Source: Zhenpiania hominis (GTDB taxonomy: Bacteria > Bacillota > Clostridia > Peptostreptococcales > Anaerovoracaceae). From it: a stretch of DNA of 64,000 nt. The notes beneath the pieces are model-generated. The model did no database searches. It was not told where the DNA came from and worked only from the letters and a program-made list of their open reading frames with translations. Location of the stretch: assembly GCF_014333425.1 (NCBI RefSeq), contig NZ_JACRYT010000007.1, positions 81,982 through 145,981 of the forward strand. The letters are read 5' to 3'. Shown piece by piece: positions 25,694 to 34,164 of the stretch (its first letter is position 1; each line of letters starts with the position of its first letter). Both the position numbers and the translations under genes were made by a program.

Positions 25694-26884
25694 ATGGCAA
25701 CCATTGAAATTTATATGCTGGGTCGCTTTATAATTCTGTCCAATGGGACAGATATTGTTCCCAAGCTTGGAAATTCAAAGAAAAAGCTTGCGCTCCTGCA
25801 GTATCTTTTGCTTAACAAAGATACTTCGATTTCCAATTATAATATTTTCGAAAGCATCTGGCCGGGTGAGGAAAGCTCTAATCCGGAAAGTTCGCTGAAA
25901 ACCCTGGTCAGCCGACTCCGCCAGAATTTAAAAGCTTTCGGCCTTGAAAATTCAATTATTACCAAGAATGGAGCCTATCAATGGAACGACGCTCTGGACG
26001 CGGAAATTGATATCTTCCGCTTTGAACCGCTTTGTCAGCAGGCTCTGGATTTTCGTGAAATTGATGAAACGACCACTCCGATATTCGAAGAAATTCTCCG
26101 TATGTACCAGGGAGATCTCCTTACAGGGTACGATACGGAAACCTGGATCGTGCCTAAAAGCATGTATTATCATAATTTGTATTTGAAAGTGTTGTATCAC
26201 TACATTGATCTTCTGAAGAAAGATGACCGATACAGCGATATTATGCCTCTCGCGCGGCGCGGTCTTGAAATTGATATGCTTGATTCCAAACTGAACCTCC
26301 ATCTTATGACGGCGCTGTTAAAACTGGGTATGAAAAATGAAGCTATGTCCCACTACAATTATACGGTAAATCTGCACTACACCCAGCTTGGAGTAACTCC
26401 GTCTACCGAAATTCTTTCCTTCTACAAGAATCTGATTAAAGCGGAGTACGATTCTAACAGCAGCCTGGATTTGATCTGCCAGGATCTGCAAAGCGAAAGC
26501 GGCGAGTCTACCGCCTTTGTATGTGACTACTCCATCTTTAAAGACATTTATAAGCTCAACACGCGGAATCTGGAGCGACTGAATATCACCATTTTCCTGG
26601 GACTGATTACTGTACTTCCGACAGAAGAAAAAGAACACACCGATCTTCTCCTTCTGGACAAGGTGATGAATCTGCTGCTGGACGCGTTAAAACATAACTT
26701 AAGAAAAGGTGATACCATTTCCAGATATGGCCCTTCCCAATTCGCCATTCTCTTACCTGCCGTCAATCATAAAGCGGGTACGATTGCGCTGGAACGGGTT
26801 AAAAAAGCTTTTTATAGTCAGAATTCCATTCCGGACTTTGTAATTCGTTACAACATTAAGCCGATTGTTCCGGGCTCTGTTTAA
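25694..26884 (+). CDS. SARP/BTAD-type regulator with degenerate GGDEF tail
   Basis: The 396-residue protein has an N-terminal OmpR-like winged helix (about 4-98), a bacterial transcriptional activator (BTAD, TPR-like) domain (about 100-245), and a C-terminal domain (about 285-395) that looks like a GGDEF domain: LRKGDTISRYGPSQFAILLP aligns with the RYGGDEFAILLP active-site stretch, but the signature is GPSQF, so no cyclase activity is expected. It could be a ligand-binding or dimerising module. The gene lies 3 nt after the PilT-like gene with AGGAGG as ribosome site and probably regulates the operon. Confidence 0.85.
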   Translation: MATIEIYMLGRFIILSNGTDIVPKLGNSKKKLALLQYLLLNKDTSISNYNIFESIWPGEESSNPESSLKTLVSRLRQNLKAFGLENSIITKNGAYQWNDALDAEIDIFRFEPLCQQALDFREIDETTTPIFEEILRMYQGDLLTGYDTETWIVPKSMYYHNLYLKVLYHYIDLLKKDDRYSDIMPLARRGLEIDMLDSKLNLHLMTALLKLGMKNEAMSHYNYTVNLHYTQLGVTPSTEILSFYKNLIKAEYDSNSSLDLICQDLQSESGESTAFVCDYSIFKDIYKLNTRNLERLNITIFLGLITVLPTEEKEHTDLLLLDKVMNLLLDALKHNLRKGDTISRYGPSQFAILLPAVNHKAGTIALERVKKAFYSQNSIPDFVIRYNIKPIVPGSV

Positions 26885-26901
26885 AAGAAACCGGAAATCA
26901 G

Positions 26902-26970
26902 AACCTCCAACCTGGTACCTTTCGATCTGCGCTTTCATAAGATAGATCGAGTACCTGGTTTGGAGGTTTT
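26902..26970 (+). promoter_or_regulatory. long hairpin that is both terminator-like and ribosome-site-blocking
   Basis: AACCTCCAA-CC-T-GGTAC (26902-26918) pairs with GTACC-T-GG-T-TTGGAGGTT (26951-26968) with one mismatch and one bulge, and an inner TCGATCT/AGATCGA stem (26922-26928 and 26944-26950) extends it to about 24 pairs. Five T residues follow. The GGAGGT ribosome site of the next gene (26962-26967) lies in the 3' arm and is fully paired. Confidence 0.8.
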
Positions 26971-26973
26971 TAC

Positions 26974-28092
26974 ATGAAACAAAAAAAGCACGGCTCTCGT
27001 CCGTTTATTTTATATCCCAGACAAAGCATTGACAGTGTCCGCCAATGCGTTCTGGAAAATTTTGGTTCTATTAAATACGAACTTCCCTTTCTCAACGCCC
27101 TTTGTGTAGAAATTCCGGAAGAAAAAGTAGGCGCAATCCGTACAAATCAGAGGATCGCTATGATGTCGGAAGATATTGAGGTGTCCAAGCTCCCTGTAGA
27201 GACCGCTTCCTGTCAGCGTCCATTCCATTCTCCCGCTTGCGTCCCCTGCCGCCGGGGAGAAGGGGTCTGCCTCGCGGTCATTGATACGGGCGTCGCGCCC
27301 CATTATGATCTGATCCGCCCCTTTAACCGCATTCTTCATTTTGAAGACTTTGTAAATGGCCAGAAACAGCCTTATGATGATGACGGGCATGGTACTCATG
27401 TAGCCGGAATCGCAGTTGGGAATGGATATTCATCCGGAGGAAAATATTGCGGCACCGCTCCGGGTGCTGCCCTGGTATCACTCAAGGCTCTCGATGGGGA
27501 GGGCAATGGAAACGCCTCTGATATTTTGGCAGCCATGCAATGGATCTATGAAAATCATCGCCGTTATCATATCCGTGTAGTCAATCTTTCTCTGGGTGTC
27601 GCGTCGTCCGAACGCGCGCAAATCGATCCCCTCGTAATCGGAGCCAACGCCCTGGTCTGCGCCGGGCTTTGCGTCGTAGCCGCCGCCGGCAACAGCGGTC
27701 CGGAAAGGAAAAGTATCACTTCTCCCGGTACCAGTCCTCTTGTACTGACGGTCGGCTCCTGTGATCAAAAAGGAAGTATTCCCACCTTTTCCAGCAGAGG
27801 TCCGGCACCTGCCGGTCAGGTAAAACCGGATGTTGTGGCCCCAGGCGTTGATATTCTATCTCTTGCTGCCCAAAATCCCAAGTCTTATATCGCTCAGACA
27901 GGGACTTCTATGTCCAGTCCTTATGTGGCCGGGCTGGCTCTGGATTACTGCGCGCGCTGTCCCGGCGCCCATCCGCTGGAAATCAAGTCGGCGCTGATGA
28001 GTCTCGCACAGCCTCTGCAAGGGATCGGAGAAAACGATCAGGGTTGCGGCGTCCTGTCCGCGGAAGCGTTGCCGAACAAAGCCTCTAGTTAA
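26974..28092 (+). CDS. subtilisin-like serine protease (S8)
   Basis: The 372-residue protease has no signal peptide. An N-terminal inhibitor-like region (about 10-70) precedes the catalytic domain (about 85-350). The catalytic triad is visible: aspartate in CLAVIDTGVAPHYD, histidine in DDDGHGTHVAGIAVG and serine in TGTSMSSPYVAGLA; the oxyanion asparagine is in AAAGNSGP. Size and lack of a signal suggest an intracellular type or export by another route. Its ribosome site is hidden in the hairpin at 26902-26970, so expression may be gated. The stop codon overlaps that of the convergent MFS gene (28089-28092). Confidence 0.92.
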   Translation: MKQKKHGSRPFILYPRQSIDSVRQCVLENFGSIKYELPFLNALCVEIPEEKVGAIRTNQRIAMMSEDIEVSKLPVETASCQRPFHSPACVPCRRGEGVCLAVIDTGVAPHYDLIRPFNRILHFEDFVNGQKQPYDDDGHGTHVAGIAVGNGYSSGGKYCGTAPGAALVSLKALDGEGNGNASDILAAMQWIYENHRRYHIRVVNLSLGVASSERAQIDPLVIGANALVCAGLCVVAAAGNSGPERKSITSPGTSPLVLTVGSCDQKGSIPTFSSRGPAPAGQVKPDVVAPGVDILSLAAQNPKSYIAQTGTSMSSPYVAGLALDYCARCPGAHPLEIKSALMSLAQPLQGIGENDQGCGVLSAEALPNKASS

Positions 28093-29489
28093 TCCTCCTG
28101 AGCTGCCGCGGCTTCCTTCTTCTTTTTTTCTTCCAGCTGTCTTTGAATTTCCTCAAACCGCTTTTTCGTAATAGGATAACGGTAGAGGGCGCAGAAAGCG
28201 AGAACAAGAAAACACGCCGGCACAATGGTCACGGAGTTTTCCACCCACTGCAGAGCCCTTTCCATCTGCACCTCCGCGCTGCCGTCAAAACCGCCAATCT
28301 GCAGAATAACTCCCAAAAGCTGTACGCCAATTCCGGTTGCCAGAGCTTCCACCAGTCCCTGAAGAGATACGATCGTACCCTGCCGCTTCTTCCCGCTTTC
28401 CAGCTCATCATATTCACATACATCATAAATAATCGACGGCATCAGCTGCCAGTACAGGGAGGTGGATATCGCTACAAAGAAGATAAAAATATGGAGCTGC
28501 AGACTCCCCTCTACTCCTATAAACCTGGCAATGGTTACAGATACGGCACCCACCGCAAAAACCAGCAGCAGTGTAGTCCGTTTATCCGTCAGCCTGCTGA
28601 CCTTCTTTACAATCAAGATCAAAAGTACGCATACGATCGTCCGGTAAAGAAACATTCCTGAAATCTGTCCTGCTGACAAGCCATGATTATAGGTAAAATA
28701 ATAGACCAGATCCGCCGCGAACAAAGAATTGCAGATCAGCGCGAACAGGCTTGTAAATAAAAGATACTTCACCGGCTTTAATTTGAGAACCTGGCCGTAT
28801 TCTCCGAAAATCTGCCGCAGCTTAAAACGGGGCAGACCATACCGCTCCCCTTCCGGAGCCGGACGGTCCTTAGATTTTGCGGCTTTTACCGTGATCCAGA
28901 TGGACAGCATCGCGCAGACTCCCACTACCCCGCCAGTCACCGACCATGCGCCGGATTGAGAAAATCCCCGTTCACATAAAAAAGCAACGAAAATAGACGG
29001 CAGCACCATCCCTGCAAGATTCCCCGTCATATTAAAAATAGAAGCGTAAGAACGCAGCTCTGTTCTCTCGTTATAGTCCTGAGTATATTCCGCGCCCAAG
29101 GCCAAAAAAGGAACAAAAAAACTGGTATAAGCCGTCCAGAAAATCAGCAGAATGGCGGCATAATAGAACGGTCTTATCTGCGGAATAAGATCCACTGCTG
29201 TAAAGAGCATATAGAGCGCTGCTGCCATAGGAACAGCCATCAGGAACATAAAAGGCCTTCGCCGTCCCCATTTTGTCGCCGCATTATCACTGAGATATCC
29301 GGCAATGGGATTAATCAACGTATTCCAAAGGGCTCCCGCGATGGTAATCGCCCCTGCCGCCGCAGGCGGAATTTTTGCCACAGTTGTCAGGAAAAACATT
29401 AAAAACGTATTAATCAGGGCATAGGCGGCCGCATCGCCGAAGGCCGCGGAGGCATATCCGATTTTACTCCGAAAGGTTAACTTTTCCAT
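28089..29489 (-). CDS. GPH-type sugar:cation symporter (MFS)
   Basis: The 466-residue protein has twelve membrane segments and the glycoside-pentoside-hexuronide (MelB/XynP-like) pattern: the N-terminal KIGYASAAFGDAAAYALINTFLMFFL, PIAGYLSDNAATKWGRRRPFMFL in the first cytoplasmic loop, and PSIIYDVCEYDELESGKKRQGTIVSL in the central loop. It should import a sugar or glycoside with Na+ or H+. An upstream ATG would add six residues but has no ribosome site; the ATG at 29489 has AGGG nearby. No glycosidase gene adjoins it, so the substrate is unknown. Confidence 0.88.
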   Translation of the reverse strand: MEKLTFRSKIGYASAAFGDAAAYALINTFLMFFLTTVAKIPPAAAGAITIAGALWNTLINPIAGYLSDNAATKWGRRRPFMFLMAVPMAAALYMLFTAVDLIPQIRPFYYAAILLIFWTAYTSFFVPFLALGAEYTQDYNERTELRSYASIFNMTGNLAGMVLPSIFVAFLCERGFSQSGAWSVTGGVVGVCAMLSIWITVKAAKSKDRPAPEGERYGLPRFKLRQIFGEYGQVLKLKPVKYLLFTSLFALICNSLFAADLVYYFTYNHGLSAGQISGMFLYRTIVCVLLILIVKKVSRLTDKRTTLLLVFAVGAVSVTIARFIGVEGSLQLHIFIFFVAISTSLYWQLMPSIIYDVCEYDELESGKKRQGTIVSLQGLVEALATGIGVQLLGVILQIGGFDGSAEVQMERALQWVENSVTIVPACFLVLAFCALYRYPITKKRFEEIQRQLEEKKKKEAAAAQED

Positions 29490-29544
29490 AGCCCTATGAT
29501 ACGCCATCGGGTTACCGTATAGTCAATGGGGTTTTGAAAAAATT

Positions 29545-32500
29545 TTATAAATGGAAGAAATCCAACTGAACTCCTTCATTCTCCTTCTTTTTCAGCGTTT
29601 CCTCCCGCTCAATCCCGAATAACGGTAAGTCCTCCAGAAACTCCGAAGGAGGATTCCCAGTCGTCAGAATCAGTTCTTCCTTTGCCCTGGTCATTCCCAC
29701 ATAAAACAACCTCCGTTCTTCCTCCGGATCCGCGCTTTCCAACGGAATCACCCCTTCTTTTACGCCGCACAGGAATACCACCGGAAACTCCAGACCCTTG
29801 GCTCCGTGAAAGGTCATGAGAGAAACCGCGCCGGATCGGTACTGTTCTCCCGCGGTACTTCGGCGAATATCTTGCTCTTCTCCCAGAAGGAGATTGTCAA
29901 GGAACTCATCCATCCGATCATAGAATACGGCCATTTCCCCCAGTCTGTCCATCCGAGCGCGGGGCTTCAGCCCTGTCTGCTCCGCCCAGTCCCGCAAAAG
30001 CGCGGAAGGACGCTCTGTCTCAAGTCTTGGCAGAAAACGCTCCGCCAGGTATTGTCCGGTCTGCCGGGGATTTTCCGCGAACAGGCGGCTGCTGACAGCT
30101 TCCATTTGTTCCCGATCCCCTTCAAGCAATGCCCGGAAAAAATGGATCGTTTCTTTCACCGCCTTTTCCTGCAGGAACGGATCTTTTCCCGTAACAACAC
30201 AGGGGATGCTTTCTTTTCTCAGACAGCTTTCCAGCAGCCTAGCCTGATGATGGGTCCGGTAAAGCACCGCTATGTCGCCAAAGCTTCTGTGAGTTTCCCT
30301 TCCCGCCGCGAACCGCTGGACGTCCATCATGTCCATCCCGCCGGTCATTTGGTTAATTTCTTTGGCAATGTAAATCGCCTCCTGCAGATCGTTCGCGGCA
30401 GTAACAAGGCGCGTCTTTTTGCCGGAATCACGCAGCGCTTTCAATTGTCTCGGCGCTCCCGAAGCGCGATTGATAACCGATACCGCGTTTTCGAGGATTT
30501 CAGGCGTTGAACGGTAGTTCAGTTCCAGCCGAATCTCACGCAGATCCGGATGGTCCTCTTTCAGTCGGCGGAAAACCTGCGGCACCGCGCCGCGGAAACC
30601 GTAGATGCACTGATCCGGATCGCCAATTACAAAAAGAGCTTTCCCCCGGCCGGCCCACTGGCGAATGAGTCGGTACTGGGGCAGGCTGACATCCTGAAAT
30701 TCATCCACCAGCAGCCATCCTCCCTCTCCCAGGGCGGGTTCCTGCGGATGCTCTTCCATATAAACCAGCGTCTCTGTCAGAAGGTCGTCAAAATCCAGAA
30801 GGTTATCTTCCCGCAGCTGTTTTGCGTACTGGCAGGCCGCCTCCCGCAACGGCTCGTCTTCCAGTTCCGATACGCCGCTTTTCCATGCGGAAATCCTGCG
30901 CAGAAACGCGGAAGGCGAGGTGGAAAGGCCACAGTCTTTTATCGCCGCCGTCGCGGCGTCCATCTGCTGCTGCTCGTCCGCCAGCCGGATTTCTCCTTTC
31001 CAGCGTTTCAGAAGTTCCAGGCAGATCGAATGAAACGTGCCGGTTTTTACAGCGGAGGCCTTTCGTTTTCCCAGTTTTTTCTGAAGCCTGTCTTTCAGTT
31101 CTTCCGCCGCTTTTTTCGTAAAGGTGAGGGCCGTAATCTCCGCCGGCGCCAGCCCTTTTTCCTGAATTAGAAAAGCGATTTTTTCAATCAAGGTGTGAGT
31201 TTTCCCTGTTCCCGGTCCCGCGATTACCGCAACGACCCGCTCCTCCGCGGTGACAGCTTCTTGCTGCCTGAGATTATCGGGAGCCTGACGGCTCTCCTTA
31301 GCCGGTTCTTTCGCTTTCTCTTTTGGGATCGTCCCGCGTTTTTCCGGTGCTTTCTTTTTCTTCCCCGCCGGAAGGGCGATACTCTCAAAAAAGCTGACCT
31401 GGCCGCAGAGCTCCGCGATTTCTTCTTTGTCGATAATCTTTATGATTCCGTATTCTCCATCATAACCGGGAATCCGTTCCACCTTCCCCTGCCGCAGTCT
31501 CCGAATTCCCTCTTCAATGCAGGGACCCGCACAGCTGCGGATGGCTTCCAGGGGAATATCTCTCAAAATGGAAAATTCCGTCCCCAACTCTGCCAGCATG
31601 GCTTCATATTGCCTTTGAACTTTTACGCTGGCAGCGGATTTGTCCGTGGAGGCGGCAATCACTTCCGGCAGCGGCACCAGACTCTCAAAGGGTCTGGCTC
31701 CCGGCTTTTCATAGCCTTCTTGCCGATCCGCCAGCTGTTCCACCCGGTGCAGTACGCCGATGGTAATCTTTTTTCCGCAGACCGGACATCGTCCTCCATA
31801 CTGGCTGGTCTGAACAGGGCTGAGACATAGGTCGCATTTGCGGTGTCCATCCATGTGGTATTTCCCCTCTTCCGGGAAGAACTCCAGGGTACCGACAAGA
31901 CCCTCTCCCTCCTGCAACGCCTGATACAGCCCCTCATAAGAAAGCTCAATATCCAGAAGGTTTGCCTCCCTTCCCAGCTTGGCCGGGGAATGGGCGTCGG
32001 AATTTGACACGAGATGAAAGGAATCCAGGGCGGACAACCTCCAGTTCATGGGAGGATCGGAGGAAAGACCGGTTTCCAGTGCATGGATATGACCCGTCAG
32101 ATCCTCAAAACATTCTTCGATGGTATCAAACCCGGAAAAAGCTCCGAACAGGGAAAAATGAGGGGTCCAGATATGGGCGGGAATAAAAATCGCCCTGGGA
32201 CAGGTTTCCAGTGTGATTTCCAGAAGATCCCGGCTATCCAGACCGAGAATCGGCCTTCCGTCGGAATGGATATTTCCGATGGCTTCCAACCTGCGGGAAA
32301 GCTGCTCCGCTTCCTCAAGGCCCGGCAGGAGAATCAAATTGTGGACTTTTCGGGTCTTCCCGTTTTTCTTATAAATGGAGCTGATCTCGCCGGATACCAC
32401 AAAACGGGGTTCCTTTTCATCCGCTGTCATGGAATCCCTTATTTTGAAGTCTTCTTTCAGCTGATACAGCCCGTCTTCCGCCGGCGCCAGCTTGTCTTTC

Positions 32501-32652
32501 AATTCTCTGCGCCATGCCGGATGAGTAAAGTCGCCGGTGCCCAGGAGATCGATGCCCTTCCTCCTGGCCCACAGGTCAAGATATTCGGGTACGCACTCTC
32601 TGCTCGTTGCTCTGGAATATTTGGAATGAATATGTAAATCTGCGATATACAA
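29545..32652 (-). CDS. PHP domain-UvrD/PcrA helicase fusion
   Basis: The 1035-residue protein joins a PHP phosphoesterase domain (about 1-260: DLHIHSKYSRAT, GTGDFTHP, SNSDAHSP), a zinc-ribbon-like region (about 275-300, CDLC...CPVC) and a superfamily 1 DNA helicase (about 465-1020). Helicase motifs: Walker A IAGPGTGKTHTLIEKI, TALTFTKKAAEEL, DEFQDVSLPQY, DPDQCIYGFRGA, LNYRSTPEIL, LMTFHGAKGLEFPVVF and YVGMTRAKEEL. It probably repairs or processes DNA ends. It starts with TTG after AGGTGA; that ribosome site overlaps the end of the VanZ gene 6 nt away. Confidence 0.92.
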   Translation of the reverse strand: MYIADLHIHSKYSRATSRECVPEYLDLWARRKGIDLLGTGDFTHPAWRRELKDKLAPAEDGLYQLKEDFKIRDSMTADEKEPRFVVSGEISSIYKKNGKTRKVHNLILLPGLEEAEQLSRRLEAIGNIHSDGRPILGLDSRDLLEITLETCPRAIFIPAHIWTPHFSLFGAFSGFDTIEECFEDLTGHIHALETGLSSDPPMNWRLSALDSFHLVSNSDAHSPAKLGREANLLDIELSYEGLYQALQEGEGLVGTLEFFPEEGKYHMDGHRKCDLCLSPVQTSQYGGRCPVCGKKITIGVLHRVEQLADRQEGYEKPGARPFESLVPLPEVIAASTDKSAASVKVQRQYEAMLAELGTEFSILRDIPLEAIRSCAGPCIEEGIRRLRQGKVERIPGYDGEYGIIKIIDKEEIAELCGQVSFFESIALPAGKKKKAPEKRGTIPKEKAKEPAKESRQAPDNLRQQEAVTAEERVVAVIAGPGTGKTHTLIEKIAFLIQEKGLAPAEITALTFTKKAAEELKDRLQKKLGKRKASAVKTGTFHSICLELLKRWKGEIRLADEQQQMDAATAAIKDCGLSTSPSAFLRRISAWKSGVSELEDEPLREAACQYAKQLREDNLLDFDDLLTETLVYMEEHPQEPALGEGGWLLVDEFQDVSLPQYRLIRQWAGRGKALFVIGDPDQCIYGFRGAVPQVFRRLKEDHPDLREIRLELNYRSTPEILENAVSVINRASGAPRQLKALRDSGKKTRLVTAANDLQEAIYIAKEINQMTGGMDMMDVQRFAAGRETHRSFGDIAVLYRTHHQARLLESCLRKESIPCVVTGKDPFLQEKAVKETIHFFRALLEGDREQMEAVSSRLFAENPRQTGQYLAERFLPRLETERPSALLRDWAEQTGLKPRARMDRLGEMAVFYDRMDEFLDNLLLGEEQDIRRSTAGEQYRSGAVSLMTFHGAKGLEFPVVFLCGVKEGVIPLESADPEEERRLFYVGMTRAKEELILTTGNPPSEFLEDLPLFGIEREETLKKKENEGVQLDFFHL

Positions 32653-32658
32653 TGGGGT

Positions 32659-33291
32659 TCACCTGCTTTCTGAGATGTTTCTATTATACCCTCCGCCGTG
32701 CTGTTTTTCCACACGCGGCTCTGGTTCTGTCCCCGTTTTTTCCGCGGGAGTCCCCGCGCCTCGGATTTTCCGAAAGAAAAGAAGCCCAATCACTCCTAGC
32801 AGAACGCCCGCGGTATTGAGGAAAACATCATCAATGTCCACTACCCGGTTCGGGTATCGGGCGGCCATATTTTCGAGCAGCTGCAGCGCTTCAATCGAAA
32901 CGGAGGAAAGCAGTCCCGTGAAAAACAGCTTTTTTCCATTCATGTCCGGCCGTATTAATCCCAGAAAAACCGGAACCGGCGCCAGCAGCAGGATATTGCC
33001 GAAAATCTGCACGCGCCAGTAAATCGTTCCGGCAAAAAGAGATATGGTCGTAAAAGGAATCGGCTGGATATTGCGGATTTCCTCTGCCGTAAACGAGATA
33101 TACGGATAAAGGCTCCCGGTCCGTACGGGAAGCAGCGTGCATTGTAAAAGGAGCAGCAGATACCCTGCTGCCGCCGCGAAAAGAACAAATCTGACTGGAG
33201 GCTCTCCCCGCTTCCTGCAGAATAAAAAAATCCCTATCGCCAGGAACAAGTAAAGGATCGCCATTTGTGTAATATTCAATGTAATAATCAT
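32659..33291 (-). CDS. VanZ-like membrane protein
   Basis: The 210-residue protein has five or six hydrophobic segments and the VanZ-like pattern: NIQPIPFTTI after the second helix and FGNILLLAPVPVFLGLI with the charged SIEALQLL...RVVDIDDVFLNTAGVLLGVIG stretch near the end. VanZ homologues raise teicoplanin tolerance in enterococci, but most chromosomal copies have no known role. The start has AAGGAG upstream. It is followed at once by the PHP-helicase gene. Confidence 0.87.
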   Translation of the reverse strand: MIITLNITQMAILYLFLAIGIFLFCRKRGEPPVRFVLFAAAAGYLLLLLQCTLLPVRTGSLYPYISFTAEEIRNIQPIPFTTISLFAGTIYWRVQIFGNILLLAPVPVFLGLIRPDMNGKKLFFTGLLSSVSIEALQLLENMAARYPNRVVDIDDVFLNTAGVLLGVIGLLFFRKIRGAGTPAEKTGTEPEPRVEKQHGGGYNRNISESR

Positions 33292-33387
33292 AAGAACTCC
33301 TTGTTGCTATAGTAGCATTTTCAAATCCGGCCTGTCAATAAAGCCCCGGATTCTTAAGGAAGTTCTAAGAAGAAAACACCACACCTT

Positions 33388-33485
33388 TTCGGGAAATTGT
33401 CGAAAAGCCATTCGGGAATTTGGCGGAAATCTATTCGGTAAGTTGGCGAAAAATCGTTCGGCAATTTGGCGAAAATTCATTCGGG
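33388..33485. repeat. 23-bp tandem repeat, four copies plus a fragment
   Basis: Units start at 33388, 33411, 33434 and 33457, each exactly 23 nt, with a partial fifth at 33480. The shared core is TTCGGNAATTTGGCGAAAAT with changes in each copy; every unit is itself a small dyad (TTCG ... CGAA around AATT). No spacer-like unique sequence lies between copies and 23 is not a multiple of three. Confidence 0.85.
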
Positions 33486-33495
33486 AGATTGCAAA

Positions 33496-33544
33496 ACTGC
33501 AGTCCGATCCTGGGCACTTCTGGTTCCCCAGGCCGGGCTGCAGT
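33496..33544 (-). terminator. probable terminator of the flavoprotein gene
   Basis: ACTGCAGtCCG..CCTGGG pairs with CCCAGGcCGGgCTGCAGT. Read on the minus strand the hairpin is followed by TTTTG, so it can end the transcript of the gene at 33570-34040. Only four T residues follow, so efficiency is uncertain. Confidence 0.6.
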
Positions 33545-33569
33545 TCTTCTTTTGCGTTCTTTTTCCTCG

Positions 33570-34040
33570 TTATCCTCTCGTCGCTTTGCCTGTCATTCTT
33601 TCTATATCCATGCGCAGAACGACCATTTTGTCAAAGGCAGATTCAATATACTCCATTCCCTCCTTTGGATAATCCGGACTGAGTTTGTCCGCAATCGCCT
33701 TGATGCCCTTTTTCTTTTCCGCAGGATCTTCCACAATGTGAATGGTTCCGAACGCCGCCACCGAACGGTACTGGGTGTTGAATTTTTCCGGCATCAGTTT
33801 GACGGAATCGACCACGTTCAGACACACGCTGCGGTTTCCCTTAAGATTCTCCAACCGGTGGCCTTCCGGGGCACAATGAAAATAGATGGCGCCGTCCGCA
33901 TAGACAAAATTCATGGGAGTGCCGTACGGCGTATTATCTGCGCTGATGGTGCAGAGCACGCCATATTCCGCGCTGTTTAAAATTTCGATGACCTCTTCTT
34001 TCGCGATGGCTTTTTCTTTTCTTCTCATTTCCTTATCCAT
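33570..34040 (-). CDS. pyridoxamine 5'-phosphate oxidase family flavoprotein
   Basis: The 156-residue protein has the split-barrel FMN fold of the PNPOx-like/NimA-like group: ILNSAEYGVLCTISADNTPYGTPMNFVYADGAIYFHCAPEGHRLENL is the diagnostic stretch, with the conserved histidine in FHCAPEG. Such proteins reduce nitro-aromatics or handle flavins; the substrate is unknown. A longer in-frame start at 34142 has no ribosome site, whereas the ATG at 34040 follows GGCGGAAG. A palindrome at 34088-34113 may be its operator. Confidence 0.87.
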   Translation of the reverse strand: MDKEMRRKEKAIAKEEVIEILNSAEYGVLCTISADNTPYGTPMNFVYADGAIYFHCAPEGHRLENLKGNRSVCLNVVDSVKLMPEKFNTQYRSVAAFGTIHIVEDPAEKKKGIKAIADKLSPDYPKEGMEYIESAFDKMVVLRMDIERMTGKATRG

Positions 34041-34087
34041 TTTTCTTCCGCCTTTCCTTACGTTTTCTTTTGTATAGCATATAGCAA

Positions 34088-34113
34088 AATTGGCATTTAT
34101 AGAAGTGCCAATT
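34088..34113 (-). promoter_or_regulatory. palindrome upstream of the flavoprotein gene
   Basis: AATTGGCA (34088-34095) faces TGCCAATT (34106-34113) as a perfect inverted repeat with a 10-nt spacer, about 50 nt before the start codon. It is probably an operator; I cannot name the regulator. Confidence 0.5.
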
Positions 34114-34164
34114 ATTTTATTTTTACAGGATCCAATTTTCAAAAAAATACAGTTACAAAAAAGT

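Noticed and set aside
33388..33485. CRISPR-like array
   Set aside because: The 23-nt units are directly joined, without unique spacers, and there are no cas genes in the window.
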